64,000 bases of DNA, taken from NCBI RefSeq assembly GCF_001499965.1, contig NZ_LQIT01000031.1, positions 1-64,000 of the forward strand, written 5' to 3'. A program made the translations under genes and the position numbers. Below the pieces are notes generated by a model, which ran no database searches, was not told where the DNA came from, and saw only the letters and a list, made by a program, of their open reading frames with translations. Source of the stretch: Mycobacterium sp. GA-2829 (GTDB lineage: Bacteria > Actinomycetota > Actinomycetes > Mycobacteriales > Mycobacteriaceae). This document shows positions 7,389 through 15,903 of the stretch, in pieces; position 1 is the first letter of the stretch; every line of letters starts with the position of its first letter.

Positions 7389-8489
7389 ATGCGCACCCGC
7401 GACCTCGGCGTCGTGATCGGTGAACACCCCACCGGTCCGCACAACGCCATCACCGACGTAGCGGGCGTGCGGGTCGGGCACACCACCCTGCACCGGGACG
7501 GCCCCCCGGCCGTGCACACCGGCGTGACCGTCGTCGTCCCGCACGACGACATCTGGACCGAACCGGTCTTCGCCGGCGCCCACCGGCTCAACGGCAGCGG
7601 CGAGATGACCGGGCTGGAGTGGATCCGCGAGACCGGCGAGCTGACGTCGGCGATCGGGCTGACCAACACCCACAGCGTCGGCGTCGTACGCGACGCCCTG
7701 GTCGACGAACAGGTCCGCGCGCGCGGCGACGGGCTGTACTGGTCCCTGCCCGTGGTCGGCGAGACCTACGACGGGGTCCTCAACGACATCAACGGTCACC
7801 ACGTACGCGCCGAACACGTCCACGCCGCCCTGGCCGCCGCGGACAGCGGCCCGGTCGCCGAGGGCGCCGTCGGCGGCGGCAGCGGCATGATCTGTCACGA
7901 GTTCAAGGGCGGGATCGGCACGTCCTCGCGGGTCACCGAGACCGCCGCGGGCAGCTACACCGTCGGCGTCCTGGTCCAGGCCAACCACGGCCGTCGCGAA
8001 CGGTTCCGGGTCAACGGCGTCCCCGTCGGCGAGCTCATCGGCCCCGACGTCGTCGCCCTGCCCGACATGCCCAAGGCCTACGAGCGTGGTTCCGGGTCGA
8101 TCATCGTCATCGTCGCCACCGACGCACCGCTGCTGCCGCACCAGTGCAGCCGGCTCGCACAGCGCGCCGCCCTGGCGGTGGCCCGGGTCGGTGGCAGCGG
8201 CGAGCAGTACAGCGGCGACCTCATGCTGGCCTTCTCGACCGGCAACCGCGGCATCCCGCCCTACTCGTGGGACGAGGACACCGGCACCGACCGGCCGGAG
8301 ATCGACCTGCGGATGGTCGCGCCGCAGCTCATGACGCGGCTGTTCGACCTCACCATCGAGGCCACCGAGGAGGCGATCGTCAACGCCGTCGTCGCCGCCA
8401 CCACCGTCACCGGCCGCGACGGCCGCACCGCCCACGCCATCGACCACACCCTGTTCCGCCAGGCCGTCCTCACCAGGGAGATCTCATGA
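7389..8489 (+). CDS. DmpA/BapA-type N-terminal-nucleophile aminopeptidase (P1 family)
   Basis: A 366-residue self-processing peptidase. In this family the precursor cleaves itself before a serine that becomes the N-terminal nucleophile of the small subunit. Here the site is probably Gly236-Ser237, in ERGSGSIIVIVATDAPLLP, a stretch matching the start of known beta-subunits. The conserved GLTNTHSVG (near 90) and GGGSGMICHEFKGGIGTSSR (near 162-181) segments are present. Members release N-terminal residues from small peptides, D-amino-acid peptides or beta-peptides. The ATG has a GGAGG site. The stop overlaps the permease start by four bases, implying coupled translation and uptake of the peptide or its product. 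Confidence 0.88.
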   Translation: MRTRDLGVVIGEHPTGPHNAITDVAGVRVGHTTLHRDGPPAVHTGVTVVVPHDDIWTEPVFAGAHRLNGSGEMTGLEWIRETGELTSAIGLTNTHSVGVVRDALVDEQVRARGDGLYWSLPVVGETYDGVLNDINGHHVRAEHVHAALAAADSGPVAEGAVGGGSGMICHEFKGGIGTSSRVTETAAGSYTVGVLVQANHGRRERFRVNGVPVGELIGPDVVALPDMPKAYERGSGSIIVIVATDAPLLPHQCSRLAQRAALAVARVGGSGEQYSGDLMLAFSTGNRGIPPYSWDEDTGTDRPEIDLRMVAPQLMTRLFDLTIEATEEAIVNAVVAATTVTGRDGRTAHAIDHTLFRQAVLTREIS

Positions 8490-9895
8490 GCACCGACGTC
8501 ACCCCCGCCGCGGAGGCGCGGCGCCTCGAAGGCAGGCTCGGCCCTGTCGCGGTCGTGTTCATGGTGGTCGCTGCCGCCGCCCCGCTGACCGTGATCGGCG
8601 GCAACATGCCGCTGGCGATCGGCATCGGCAACGGGGCGGGCGCCCCGCTCGGCTTCGTGATCGCCTCGCTGGTGCTCCTGATGTTCAGCATCGGGTTCGT
8701 GGCGATGACGCCGTACGTACCCGAGGCGGGCGCCTTCTTCTCCTACGTCACCCTCGGGCTCGGCCGACGGCCGGGCACCGGGATCGCCGCCGTCGCGCTG
8801 ATCGCCTACACCGCGATCCAGGTCGGCATCTACGGCTACATCGGCTGGGCCATCGGCGACACCGTCCGGTTCTACGGCGGCCCCGAGATCCCCTGGCCGG
8901 TGTACGCGTTCGCCACGCTCGCGATCGTCGCGGTGCTGGGCTACCGGCACATCGACCTGAGCGCGAAGGTCCTCGGCGTCGCGCTCGCGCTGGAGATCGG
9001 CATCGTGGTGGTGCTCGACCTGGTGATCGTCGCCGATCCGGGCCCCGCGGGGCTGACGCTGACCTCGTTCGCGCCGTCCACGTTCACCCAGGGCGCCCTC
9101 GGCATCGCGGTCCTCTTCGCGCTGACCGGGTTCATCGGCTTCGAGGCGACCGCGGTGTTCCGCGACGAGGCCCGCGACCCCGAGCGCACGATCCCGCGGG
9201 CGACCTACGCCGCGGTGCTCATCATCGGCGGCTTCTACGCGGTGACCTGCTGGGCGTTCGTCGTCGCGATCGGCCCGGACCAGGTGGTCGAGGTCGCCGA
9301 GCGCACACTCGACGGCGAGGGCAACATGCTGCTCGACACCACCGACGACAAGCTGGGCCGCATCGGCCGCGACATCGTCAACGTCCTGCTGCTGACCAGC
9401 CTGTTCGCCTGCGTGCTGTCGTTCCACAACGTGATCGCCCGCTACCAGTTCGCGCTCGCGGGCAAGGGCCTGCTGCCGCGCCGCCTCGGCGCGGTGCACG
9501 CGCGGCACCACTCACCGGCGTTCTCGTCGATCGTGCAGACGGTGACGGCCGTCGTGATCGTCGCCGTGCTCGCGGTGCTCGGGGTGGACCCGCTCGTCGG
9601 CGTCTTCGGTTCGATGGCCGGGGTGGCCACCGTCGGGATGGTGCTGTTGATGCTGACCACGTCGGTGGCGGTGCTCGTGTACTTCGCCCGTCACCGCGAC
9701 CACGCGGCCGGGCGGCCGTGGCAGACGCGGATCGCGCCGGTGATCGCGTGTGCCGGACTGACGGCCAGCATGTATCTGGTGCTCAGCAACTTCACCCTGG
9801 TGACCGGCGGCAGCACGACGCTGAGCGCGGTGCTGGCGGCGATCCCGTTCGTCGGGCTGGTGCTCGGCGCGGTCCGGAGCCCGCGACGCGGCTGA
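8486..9895 (+). CDS. APC-superfamily amino acid permease
   Basis: A 469-residue membrane protein with about 12 predicted helices. It opens with GPVAVVFMVVAAAAPLTVIGG, the usual first helix of APC-family transporters. A GFIGFEATAVFRDEARDPERTIPRA element near residue 210 matches the helix 6 and loop signature. Such proteins take up amino acids or related amines by proton symport. It overlaps the peptidase gene by the ATGA motif and is therefore probably expressed with it under the divergent TetR. Its stop abuts, with no gap, the stop of the convergent TetR gene at 9896. The substrate is unknown. Confidence 0.88.
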   Translation: MSTDVTPAAEARRLEGRLGPVAVVFMVVAAAAPLTVIGGNMPLAIGIGNGAGAPLGFVIASLVLLMFSIGFVAMTPYVPEAGAFFSYVTLGLGRRPGTGIAAVALIAYTAIQVGIYGYIGWAIGDTVRFYGGPEIPWPVYAFATLAIVAVLGYRHIDLSAKVLGVALALEIGIVVVLDLVIVADPGPAGLTLTSFAPSTFTQGALGIAVLFALTGFIGFEATAVFRDEARDPERTIPRATYAAVLIIGGFYAVTCWAFVVAIGPDQVVEVAERTLDGEGNMLLDTTDDKLGRIGRDIVNVLLLTSLFACVLSFHNVIARYQFALAGKGLLPRRLGAVHARHHSPAFSSIVQTVTAVVIVAVLAVLGVDPLVGVFGSMAGVATVGMVLLMLTTSVAVLVYFARHRDHAAGRPWQTRIAPVIACAGLTASMYLVLSNFTLVTGGSTTLSAVLAAIPFVGLVLGAVRSPRRG

Positions 9896-10537
9896 TCAGC
9901 GGGTGCAGCCGCGCCACACCATGTCGAGCAGCTGGGTGAGCGCGGTCTCGTCCAGCGGCGGCAGGCCGAACACGAGCCGGTAGTAGGCCGGGGAGAACAG
10001 CGCGTCGACGGTGACGTCGATGTCGAGGCCGGACCGCAGTTCCCCGGCGGCGATGCCGCGCAGCAATACCGCGGTGACCGCGGCGCGGCGCGGCAGCAGC
10101 CACTGGTCGAGCAGCGCGGCCGCGACGTCGGTATTGCGGTCGGCCGAGGCGATCACGCTGCGGAACAGCGGGCCGGTGGTGGGGTCGGACAGGAGGCCGT
10201 TGAGCGCGCGCAGCTGATGGTCGAGCGCACCCCTGGTGTCGCTGCCGGCGGGCGGCACGATCGAGGTCCGCGTCGCGGCCAGCAGACCCTCGAGGACGAT
10301 GGCCGCCACCGACGGCCACCACTTGTAGATCGTGGTGCGGCTGACCACCGCGCGCCGGGCGATCGCGTCGATGCTGATGGCTCCGGTGCCGCCCGCGAGT
10401 GCCAGTTCGGTCGCCGCCCGCAGCACCGCGTCGCGCAGCTCGACGTTGCGCGGGCGGCCCCGTCGCGGGGGTTGCGCTGCGGTGTTTGCCAGCTCCGACG
10501 GGGTCCGTGTACCTTCGTTAGTGGACACTCTGTCCAC
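9896..10537 (-). CDS. TetR-family transcriptional regulator
   Basis: A 213-residue protein with the helix-turn-helix at about 30-75 (LRDAVLRAATELAL, then ISIDAIARRAVVSRTTIYKWWPS) and a TetR C-terminal domain resembling the AcrR C_11/C_16 types. Two in-frame GTG starts exist (10537 and 10528); the first has GAAGGAAAA at a good distance. A perfect palindrome overlaps both start codons, which strongly suggests autorepression. The adjacent divergent gene is the lipoprotein at 10603, so that may be a target too. It converges on the permease with zero intergenic bases. Confidence 0.87.
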   Translation of the reverse strand: MDRVSTNEGTRTPSELANTAAQPPRRGRPRNVELRDAVLRAATELALAGGTGAISIDAIARRAVVSRTTIYKWWPSVAAIVLEGLLAATRTSIVPPAGSDTRGALDHQLRALNGLLSDPTTGPLFRSVIASADRNTDVAAALLDQWLLPRRAAVTAVLLRGIAAGELRSGLDIDVTVDALFSPAYYRLVFGLPPLDETALTQLLDMVWRGCTR

Positions 10538-10538
10538 T
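10520..10538. promoter_or_regulatory. Probable TetR operator overlapping the start codon
   Basis: AGTGGACA, 3 bases, TGTCCACT: a perfect 8-base inverted repeat. It spans the GTG start of the TetR gene and lies in the divergent region shared with the lipoprotein gene, so it can control both directions. Confidence 0.7.
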
Positions 10539-10602
10539 ATATTTCTTTTTCCTTCACGGCCCTCAGCGGTCGTCGTATTCGATTGGGGCAGCGGCGGTTT
10601 CC

Positions 10603-11274
10603 ATGGTCAGCAGGTTCACCACCACGTCGGTCTTCGCGAAATCGTCGGCTTCGGTCGCAGCGACCGTGGGGGCGGCCGTGCTGGCCATCGGACTGAGCGC
10701 GTGCACCCCCGGCGACACCCCCGCGGCGACGGAGGCCCCCGGCCTGCCGACCCCGGAGTCGAGCAGCACCAGCCAGACGTCGGCGCCGAAGGAGAACACC
10801 AGCGCACCCGTCGTCGACTACGCGAGGCTGCTCATCGAACCGGGCGACATCAACTCCGCCTACGACACCTTCGTCGCGCGCTCGACGGTGCCCAACCGGC
10901 GCGGGGGCAAAGGGGTTTCGGCGCTCTACGTCAACGAGGCGGATACCCGCGCGCTCGGCGTGACGATCTCGATCCTGCCGGACGAGGCCGCTGCCGCCGC
11001 GGCGCTGGAGGCCAGCATGCACGCGATCGGCAACACCGTCACCGGCGGCGAGCCCGCGCCCTCGCGGGTCGGTAACAACGGAACCGTGGTCGCGGGGCTG
11101 TCCCCGGACGGCAGCAAGGAGATCACCACCCTGCTGTTCACCGAGGGTCCCGCGGTGGCGCGGTTGGAGTTCCAGAGCGCGCCCGGAGATGTCACGCCGC
11201 TCGACGTGGTCACCGACATCGGCATCAAACAGGAGATCGCGCTGCGGGTGGGTCTGCCCGCCATCCAGAAGTGA
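10603..11274 (+). CDS. Putative lipoprotein, unknown function
   Basis: A 223-residue protein with an N-terminal signal sequence and lipobox ending LSAC (Cys at about residue 34), then a Thr/Ser/Pro-rich linker (about 35-68). A globular domain follows, starting VDYARLLIEPGDINSAYDTF. Mature lipoproteins of this shape (a sensor-domain-like fold in LppX/LpqN-type surface proteins) are typical of mycobacteria; no enzyme motif is visible. It is divergent from the TetR gene and shares its operator region. Whether it is regulated by that TetR is an inference. Confidence 0.75.
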   Translation: MVSRFTTTSVFAKSSASVAATVGAAVLAIGLSACTPGDTPAATEAPGLPTPESSSTSQTSAPKENTSAPVVDYARLLIEPGDINSAYDTFVARSTVPNRRGGKGVSALYVNEADTRALGVTISILPDEAAAAAALEASMHAIGNTVTGGEPAPSRVGNNGTVVAGLSPDGSKEITTLLFTEGPAVARLEFQSAPGDVTPLDVVTDIGIKQEIALRVGLPAIQK

Positions 11275-11324
11275 CCTCCTCACATCCCACGGTGGAATGG
11301 CGCGCATCGGGGTAGAGGACACCA

Positions 11325-12389
11325 GTGAGCGAATTGCGTCGTGAGCTGCTGCAGGAACTCCTGACGACGTACGGACCGTGCGGTCAGGAGGCCGCGGTGC
11401 GCGACATCTGCCGCCGCGAACTGGAACCCTTCGTCGACGAACACTGGGTCGACGAGGCCGGAAACCTCGTCGGCGTCGTCCGCGGCGACACCGGCGACAC
11501 CGCGGGCACGCGGGTGATGGCGCACCTCGACGAACTCTCCATGCTCGTCAAACGCGTCGAGCCGGACGGCACCGTGCACCTCACCCCCCTCGGCACCATG
11601 TATCCGGGCAACTTCGGGCTCGGCCCGGTGGCGCTGCTCGGCGACCGGGAGACCCTGAGCGGTGTGCTCACCCTGGGTTCGGAGCACACCACCAAGGAGA
11701 GCCAGCGGATCTGGGAGACCAAACCCGATCAGGGCGATCAAGCGCTCGACTGGCTGCACGTCTACGTGTTCACCGGACGGTCAGCGGACGAGTTGACGGC
11801 CGCGGGCGTGCGTCCCGGCACTCGGGTCTGCGTCGACCGCAGCAAGCGGAACCTGTTCGAGTTCGGCGACTACCTGGGCGGCTACTTCATGGACGACCGC
11901 GCGGCGTGCGTCGCGCTGCTCGACTCCGCCCGTCTGCTGCACGAATCCGGTCGGCGCCCGGCCGGCGACGTCTACCTCGTCTTCACCACGGCCGAGGAGA
12001 TCGGGGGCGTCGGCGGGTCCTACGCCAGCCGCACCCTGCCGGGGGAACTCACTCTCGCGTTGGAGGTCGGCCCGACCGAGGCCGAGTACGGCACCACCTG
12101 CGGCGGCGGACTGATCGTCGGCTACAGCGACGCGATGTGCGTCTACGACAAGGACGTCGCCGACCGGTTGATGGCGATCGCCGATGACCGCGGGCTGTCC
12201 CCGCAGGCCGCCGTGCTCGGCGCGTTCGAATCCGACGCCTCGCACGCCAAGGCCAACGGGCTCACCCCACGGGCCGGGCTGTTGTGTCTGCCGACGCTGA
12301 GCACGCACGGCTACGAGGTGATCACCCGGCGCGCGATTCCGGAGATGGCCGAGGTGCTCGCCGAGTTCCTGCTCGATCCGGCCGCATGA
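11325..12389 (+). CDS. M42-family metallo-aminopeptidase
   Basis: A 354-residue cytoplasmic dinuclear metallopeptidase. The metal and catalytic residues of the family appear in order: AHLDEL near residue 66 (His and Asp), DDRAACV near 190 (bridging Asp), TTAEEIGGVG near 224 (catalytic Glu and ligand Glu), ALEVGPT near 245, and LSTHGYE near 330 (final His). M42 peptidases form large dodecameric tetrahedral assemblies and remove N-terminal residues from short peptides. The start is a GTG. The stop overlaps the ATG of the diguanylate cyclase (ATGA), so the two are co-translated, an odd pairing functionally. Confidence 0.87.
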   Translation: MSELRRELLQELLTTYGPCGQEAAVRDICRRELEPFVDEHWVDEAGNLVGVVRGDTGDTAGTRVMAHLDELSMLVKRVEPDGTVHLTPLGTMYPGNFGLGPVALLGDRETLSGVLTLGSEHTTKESQRIWETKPDQGDQALDWLHVYVFTGRSADELTAAGVRPGTRVCVDRSKRNLFEFGDYLGGYFMDDRAACVALLDSARLLHESGRRPAGDVYLVFTTAEEIGGVGGSYASRTLPGELTLALEVGPTEAEYGTTCGGGLIVGYSDAMCVYDKDVADRLMAIADDRGLSPQAAVLGAFESDASHAKANGLTPRAGLLCLPTLSTHGYEVITRRAIPEMAEVLAEFLLDPAA

Positions 12390-13534
12390 CCACCGCGAGT
12401 TGCCGGTCCGTGGAGAATCGACCTGTGGCGTCGCGCATGAGCTGGGTGCGGCGGTGGTGGCAGCTGCCCGATCACTTCGACTGGTTGACGGGCTACCTGC
12501 ACAGCCGCGGCATGATGGCCGCTGCCCGGATCCTGCTGGCCGCCATGGTCGGGTCCCTGGCACTGGTGCCGATCCTGTTGGTGTTCAGCGACTTCGGGCC
12601 CCGGTCGACGTTCGGTGTCGTGGTGTCGTGCGCCGCGGGCATCGCGGGCTGGGCGACGATGATCCCGTACGTCCAGCGCTGGCCCACCCGGGTCCAGTCG
12701 CTGGCGGTGTCGCTGATCGCGACGGTGTGTGTCGCCGCGATCTGTCTGTCGCAGTCGTATCCGTTGGTCGCGCTGGTGGCGTGTTTCGGGTTCGTGACCC
12801 CGGCCGCCTACGTGGCGTTCATGCACACCTCCCGCTACACGGTGTACATCTTCTGCGTGGCCGTGGTGACGGCCGCGATCGGTGCGGTGCGCCTGGCGAA
12901 CAGCGGGCACATCGTCGGTGCTGTCGCGATCTTCTGGTTCGTCGTGGTGCTCAACGCGGTCATCCCGTTCGGCGTGCAGACGATCGTGCACGCGCTCGGC
13001 GCCGACGTGGTGCGGTCGGAATGGGATCCGCTGACCGGGCTGCTGACCCGGCGGGCGTTCTATCAGCGGCTGTCCGGTCTGCTGGCCGACACCGCGTCCG
13101 CCGACCGTCACCTGCTGGTGGCGGTGATCGACCTCGACCGGTTCAAGAACCTCAACGACACCCAGGGGCACGCCGCCGGCGACCGGGCGTTGATCGCCGT
13201 CGGCCGGGCCCTGTCCCGCAGCGCCGACGCCGACGCACTCGTCGGCCGCACCGGCGGTGAGGAGTTCGTCGTCGCGACCGTCTCGCAATCGACCAGCCCG
13301 GCGCAGCTGGGGCTGCGGCTGCTCGCGGGGATCGAGAGAGCCGCCGCACCGCTGACGGCGAGTGTCGGGACGGCGAGCGTGCCGTTGATGCGGCTGCGTG
13401 TCACCGGATGGCGCGCCGGGATCGACGAGGCGATCACCGCCGCCGACACCGCGATGTACGAGGCCAAACGCGCGGGCGGGAACCAGGTCCGGCACAGCGA
13501 GCTGCCCGGCGTTCCGGACGACGACCTGGCCTGA
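12386..13534 (+). CDS. Membrane-anchored GGDEF diguanylate cyclase
   Basis: A 382-residue protein. Residues about 40-205 form six hydrophobic helices. A GGDEF domain then follows from DPLTGLLTRRAFY near 215, with VIDLDRFKNLND and the active-site loop RTGGEEF intact. The product would make cyclic di-GMP at the inner face of the membrane. At the position of the product-inhibition I-site (RxxD five residues before GGEEF) the sequence reads DADA, so feedback inhibition is probably lost. The start was taken as the ATG overlapping the peptidase stop; MSWVRRWWQ at 12437 is an alternative. Confidence 0.87.
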   Translation: MTTASCRSVENRPVASRMSWVRRWWQLPDHFDWLTGYLHSRGMMAAARILLAAMVGSLALVPILLVFSDFGPRSTFGVVVSCAAGIAGWATMIPYVQRWPTRVQSLAVSLIATVCVAAICLSQSYPLVALVACFGFVTPAAYVAFMHTSRYTVYIFCVAVVTAAIGAVRLANSGHIVGAVAIFWFVVVLNAVIPFGVQTIVHALGADVVRSEWDPLTGLLTRRAFYQRLSGLLADTASADRHLLVAVIDLDRFKNLNDTQGHAAGDRALIAVGRALSRSADADALVGRTGGEEFVVATVSQSTSPAQLGLRLLAGIERAAAPLTASVGTASVPLMRLRVTGWRAGIDEAITAADTAMYEAKRAGGNQVRHSELPGVPDDDLA

Positions 13535-13535
13535 C

Positions 13536-14711
13536 CTACAGCCCGGGCTGGTCCTCGATGAGCCCCAGCCAGATCTGCGCCGCGTCGATGGCAACCTTCT
13601 CGCTGATGAACGCGTGCTGGGTGCCGGTGTAGATGTCGCGGAACGCCCGCTCGAGGCGGCGGCCCTCGCGGATCGCGTCGGTGCCCGCGACCAGATGCGC
13701 CCACTCCGCGCAGGCGCGGGCGGTGTCGGTGGCGAAGACCGCAGCCACCCGCATGTCCGCGCGCAGCGTCGGGGTGAGGTCCTCACCGGCTGAGACGGCG
13801 GCCTCGGCGGTGGTGAACGCGTCGAGTACCAGCAGCCGCGCGGCCCGCCACGCCGCAGTGTGGTGGGCCAGCCCCTTCTGGAAGGTGGGCCGGCTGGCGA
13901 GCGACGCCATATCGCTCATCCGGAACTTCGTCGCGGCGAGTTCGCCGACGTCATCGAGCATGCTCTTGGCGACGCCGAGCGCCCACGCCGCGTGTCCGGC
14001 GGCGGTGACGGGCATCAGGCCCATCCGGGTGGCAGGCGACCCGCCGCGGTGCGGGGTCCGGCTGAACAGCGGGAAGGTCCGCTCGGCGGGGACGAACACG
14101 TCGTCGACGCGGTAGTCGTAGGAGCCGGTGCCCTTGAGCCCCTGCACGAACCACCCGTCGGTGAACGTGACCTCCTCGCGCGGCAGCACCGCCACCTGCA
14201 TATCGGGCACTCCGTCACCGGCCCAGCGGATCTCACCGGCGTCCATCGGCAGGAATCCCGCCGCGACGTACTGCGCGTGACCGGTGCCCGAACCGAAGCT
14301 CCATGCCCCGCTCAACCGGTAGCCGCCCGCGGTCGCCACGCCTTGCCCGTTCGGGAAGAACTGTCCCCCCATCGTGACCTGGTTGTCGTGCGCGGTGAAC
14401 ACCTCGGCGAAACCGGCGTCGGGCAGATAGCAGGCCGCGGCGAACGACGACGGCAGGTTCGCGATCCCGACCCAGCCGAATGATCCGTCCTGCCAGGCCA
14501 TTTCGATCCACGTCTCGATCATCTCGGCGAACGTGGGTTCCACCCCGCCCGCCGGGACCGGGTTGAACGCGGTCATCAACCCGCAGGCCCACATCCCGTC
14601 CACGATCTCGGGGCACAGCGTGCGCAACCGTTCACTGTCCTCGGCATGCTCCCGCACCAGATCGCGCAGGTCACGTGCCCGCCCGACGACCCCGGGGTGT
14701 CGTGTCTTCAT
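13536..14711 (-). CDS. Acyl-CoA dehydrogenase-fold flavoprotein (monooxygenase-like)
   Basis: A 391-residue protein with the three-part acyl-CoA dehydrogenase fold. It has an N-terminal helical domain, a middle beta domain (GGYRLSGAWSFGSGTGHAQ near residue 145) and a C-terminal helical domain. The conserved Glu base of true dehydrogenases is not obvious. The GxWxFxSG pattern resembles FMNH2-dependent hydroxylases such as HsaA, so it may be the oxygenase part of a two-component system. No flavin reductase is adjacent. The start at the ATG 14711 (MKTRHPG) was chosen; the frame upstream to 14942 has no site and runs into the promoter of the next gene. Confidence 0.8.
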   Translation of the reverse strand: MKTRHPGVVGRARDLRDLVREHAEDSERLRTLCPEIVDGMWACGLMTAFNPVPAGGVEPTFAEMIETWIEMAWQDGSFGWVGIANLPSSFAAACYLPDAGFAEVFTAHDNQVTMGGQFFPNGQGVATAGGYRLSGAWSFGSGTGHAQYVAAGFLPMDAGEIRWAGDGVPDMQVAVLPREEVTFTDGWFVQGLKGTGSYDYRVDDVFVPAERTFPLFSRTPHRGGSPATRMGLMPVTAAGHAAWALGVAKSMLDDVGELAATKFRMSDMASLASRPTFQKGLAHHTAAWRAARLLVLDAFTTAEAAVSAGEDLTPTLRADMRVAAVFATDTARACAEWAHLVAGTDAIREGRRLERAFRDIYTGTQHAFISEKVAIDAAQIWLGLIEDQPGL

Positions 14712-14768
14712 CGCGACCGACCGTAACCGCTGTGTGCCACCGACGAGGCCGAATCGAGATGTCCGGGG

Positions 14769-14792
14769 GTTTGCCCGGCGGCCTCGCGGGTA
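14769..14792 (+). promoter_or_regulatory. SigF-type promoter
   Basis: GTTT at 14769-14772, 15 bases, GGGTA at 14788-14792. It lies about 48 bases before the ATG at 14840. It has the same motif and spacing as at 1283 and 2309. Confidence 0.65.
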
Positions 14793-14839
14793 ATTCAAGA
14801 TCTCCCAGCGCGCACCGAACCGACCGAAGGGACCCGTCG

Positions 14840-14971
14840 ATGAGCACACCGATGCCTCGTCCGTGGCTGTTCCGTGCGGTGACGGCGCTGCTGCCGCGCC
14901 GGGCGCCCAAGAAGTCCGCGTGGGTGCCCGCGGCGCCCTCATATCTCAGTTATCAGGTCAGGATTCGTTGA
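14840..14971 (+). CDS. Small basic protein upstream of the SDR gene
   Basis: A 43-residue protein starting MSTPMPRPWLFRAVTALLPRR and ending SYLSYQVRIR. It is basic, with a short hydrophobic patch and no transmembrane-length segment. It has good coding bias and a SigF-like promoter, and its stop TGA overlaps a TTG that fits the start of the following SDR. This suggests translational coupling. The family is not recognised. It could be a real small partner protein or mainly a leader peptide that sets SDR expression. Confidence 0.55.
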   Translation: MSTPMPRPWLFRAVTALLPRRAPKKSAWVPAAPSYLSYQVRIR

Positions 14972-15903
14972 TCGACGACGCGGTACGGTTGGCCGGCCGA
15001 AGCGTCCTGCGGTTGGGCCGCTCCCTTCCTTTCGTCGGCGGGATGTTCGGCGCGCCGCCACATCTCGCCCTCGACGGCCGTGTCGTCTTCGTCACCGGCG
15101 CGGCCCGCGGCCTCGGCGCCGAGATCGCCCGGCAGGCGTATGCACGCGGTGCGCGGGTGGCCCTGGTCGGGCGTCGGCTGCCCCCACTGCAGGACCTCGC
15201 GGCTGAACTGGGCGACGGCGCAGCCGCATTCGAGGCCGACGTCACCGATTTCGACGCACTGCGGCGCGCGGCCGACGGCGCGGTCCAGACCTTCGGCGGG
15301 ATCGACGTCGTCGTGGCCAACGCCGGGATCGCACCGCCGTCCGAGTCGGTGGCGACCATCGATCCCGAGACCTTCGAGCACACCGTCGAAGTGGACCTGC
15401 TCGGGCAGTGGCGCACCGCCCGCGCCACGCTACCCGCCGTGCTGGCCGCCCGCGGACACATCGCGTTCGTCGGGTCCATCTACGCGTTCTTCAACGGTGT
15501 GCTGGCCGCGCCGTACGCGATCAGCAAGGCCGGGGTGGAACAACTCTCCCGCGCGCTGCGGGTGGAGCTCGCCCAGCACGGCGCCACCTCGGGCATCGCC
15601 TACCTCGGCTTCATCGACACCGATCTGACCGCCGACGCGTTCGCCGACGAACACGCCGCGGCGATCCGCGGCGCCGCACCGGGATTCATCACCAAGCCGA
15701 TGAGCACCGAGGACGCCGCAGCGGCCGTGCTCTCGGGGATCGAACGGCGCGCCGCACAGGTCACCGCCCCGTGGTGGGTGGGCCCGCTGCTCGCGACCCG
15801 TGCGGTGACCACGGCGGTCATGGACGACGTGCTGATCCACAACGCCAGCGTCACCGAAGCGGTCCGCGGCGCGGAAACCCTTGCCCTACGCGCGAAGCGG
15901 TGA
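14968..15903 (+). CDS. Short-chain dehydrogenase/reductase
   Basis: A 311-residue classical SDR with TGAARGLG cofactor-binding loop near residue 43, VANAGIAPP near 115, and a catalytic Ser (FVGSIYAF) with YAISK near 185. It has an extra N-terminal segment of about 30 residues and a longer C-terminus than the 250-residue core, as in several mycobacterial lipid- or steroid-related SDRs. The start was set at TTG 14968 because it overlaps the stop of the small upstream gene and no ATG/GTG lies closer to the core. The longer frame from 14863 would overlap that gene fully. The substrate is unknown. Its stop touches the stop of the convergent VOC gene. Confidence 0.8.
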   Translation: MIDDAVRLAGRSVLRLGRSLPFVGGMFGAPPHLALDGRVVFVTGAARGLGAEIARQAYARGARVALVGRRLPPLQDLAAELGDGAAAFEADVTDFDALRRAADGAVQTFGGIDVVVANAGIAPPSESVATIDPETFEHTVEVDLLGQWRTARATLPAVLAARGHIAFVGSIYAFFNGVLAAPYAISKAGVEQLSRALRVELAQHGATSGIAYLGFIDTDLTADAFADEHAAAIRGAAPGFITKPMSTEDAAAAVLSGIERRAAQVTAPWWVGPLLATRAVTTAVMDDVLIHNASVTEAVRGAETLALRAKR

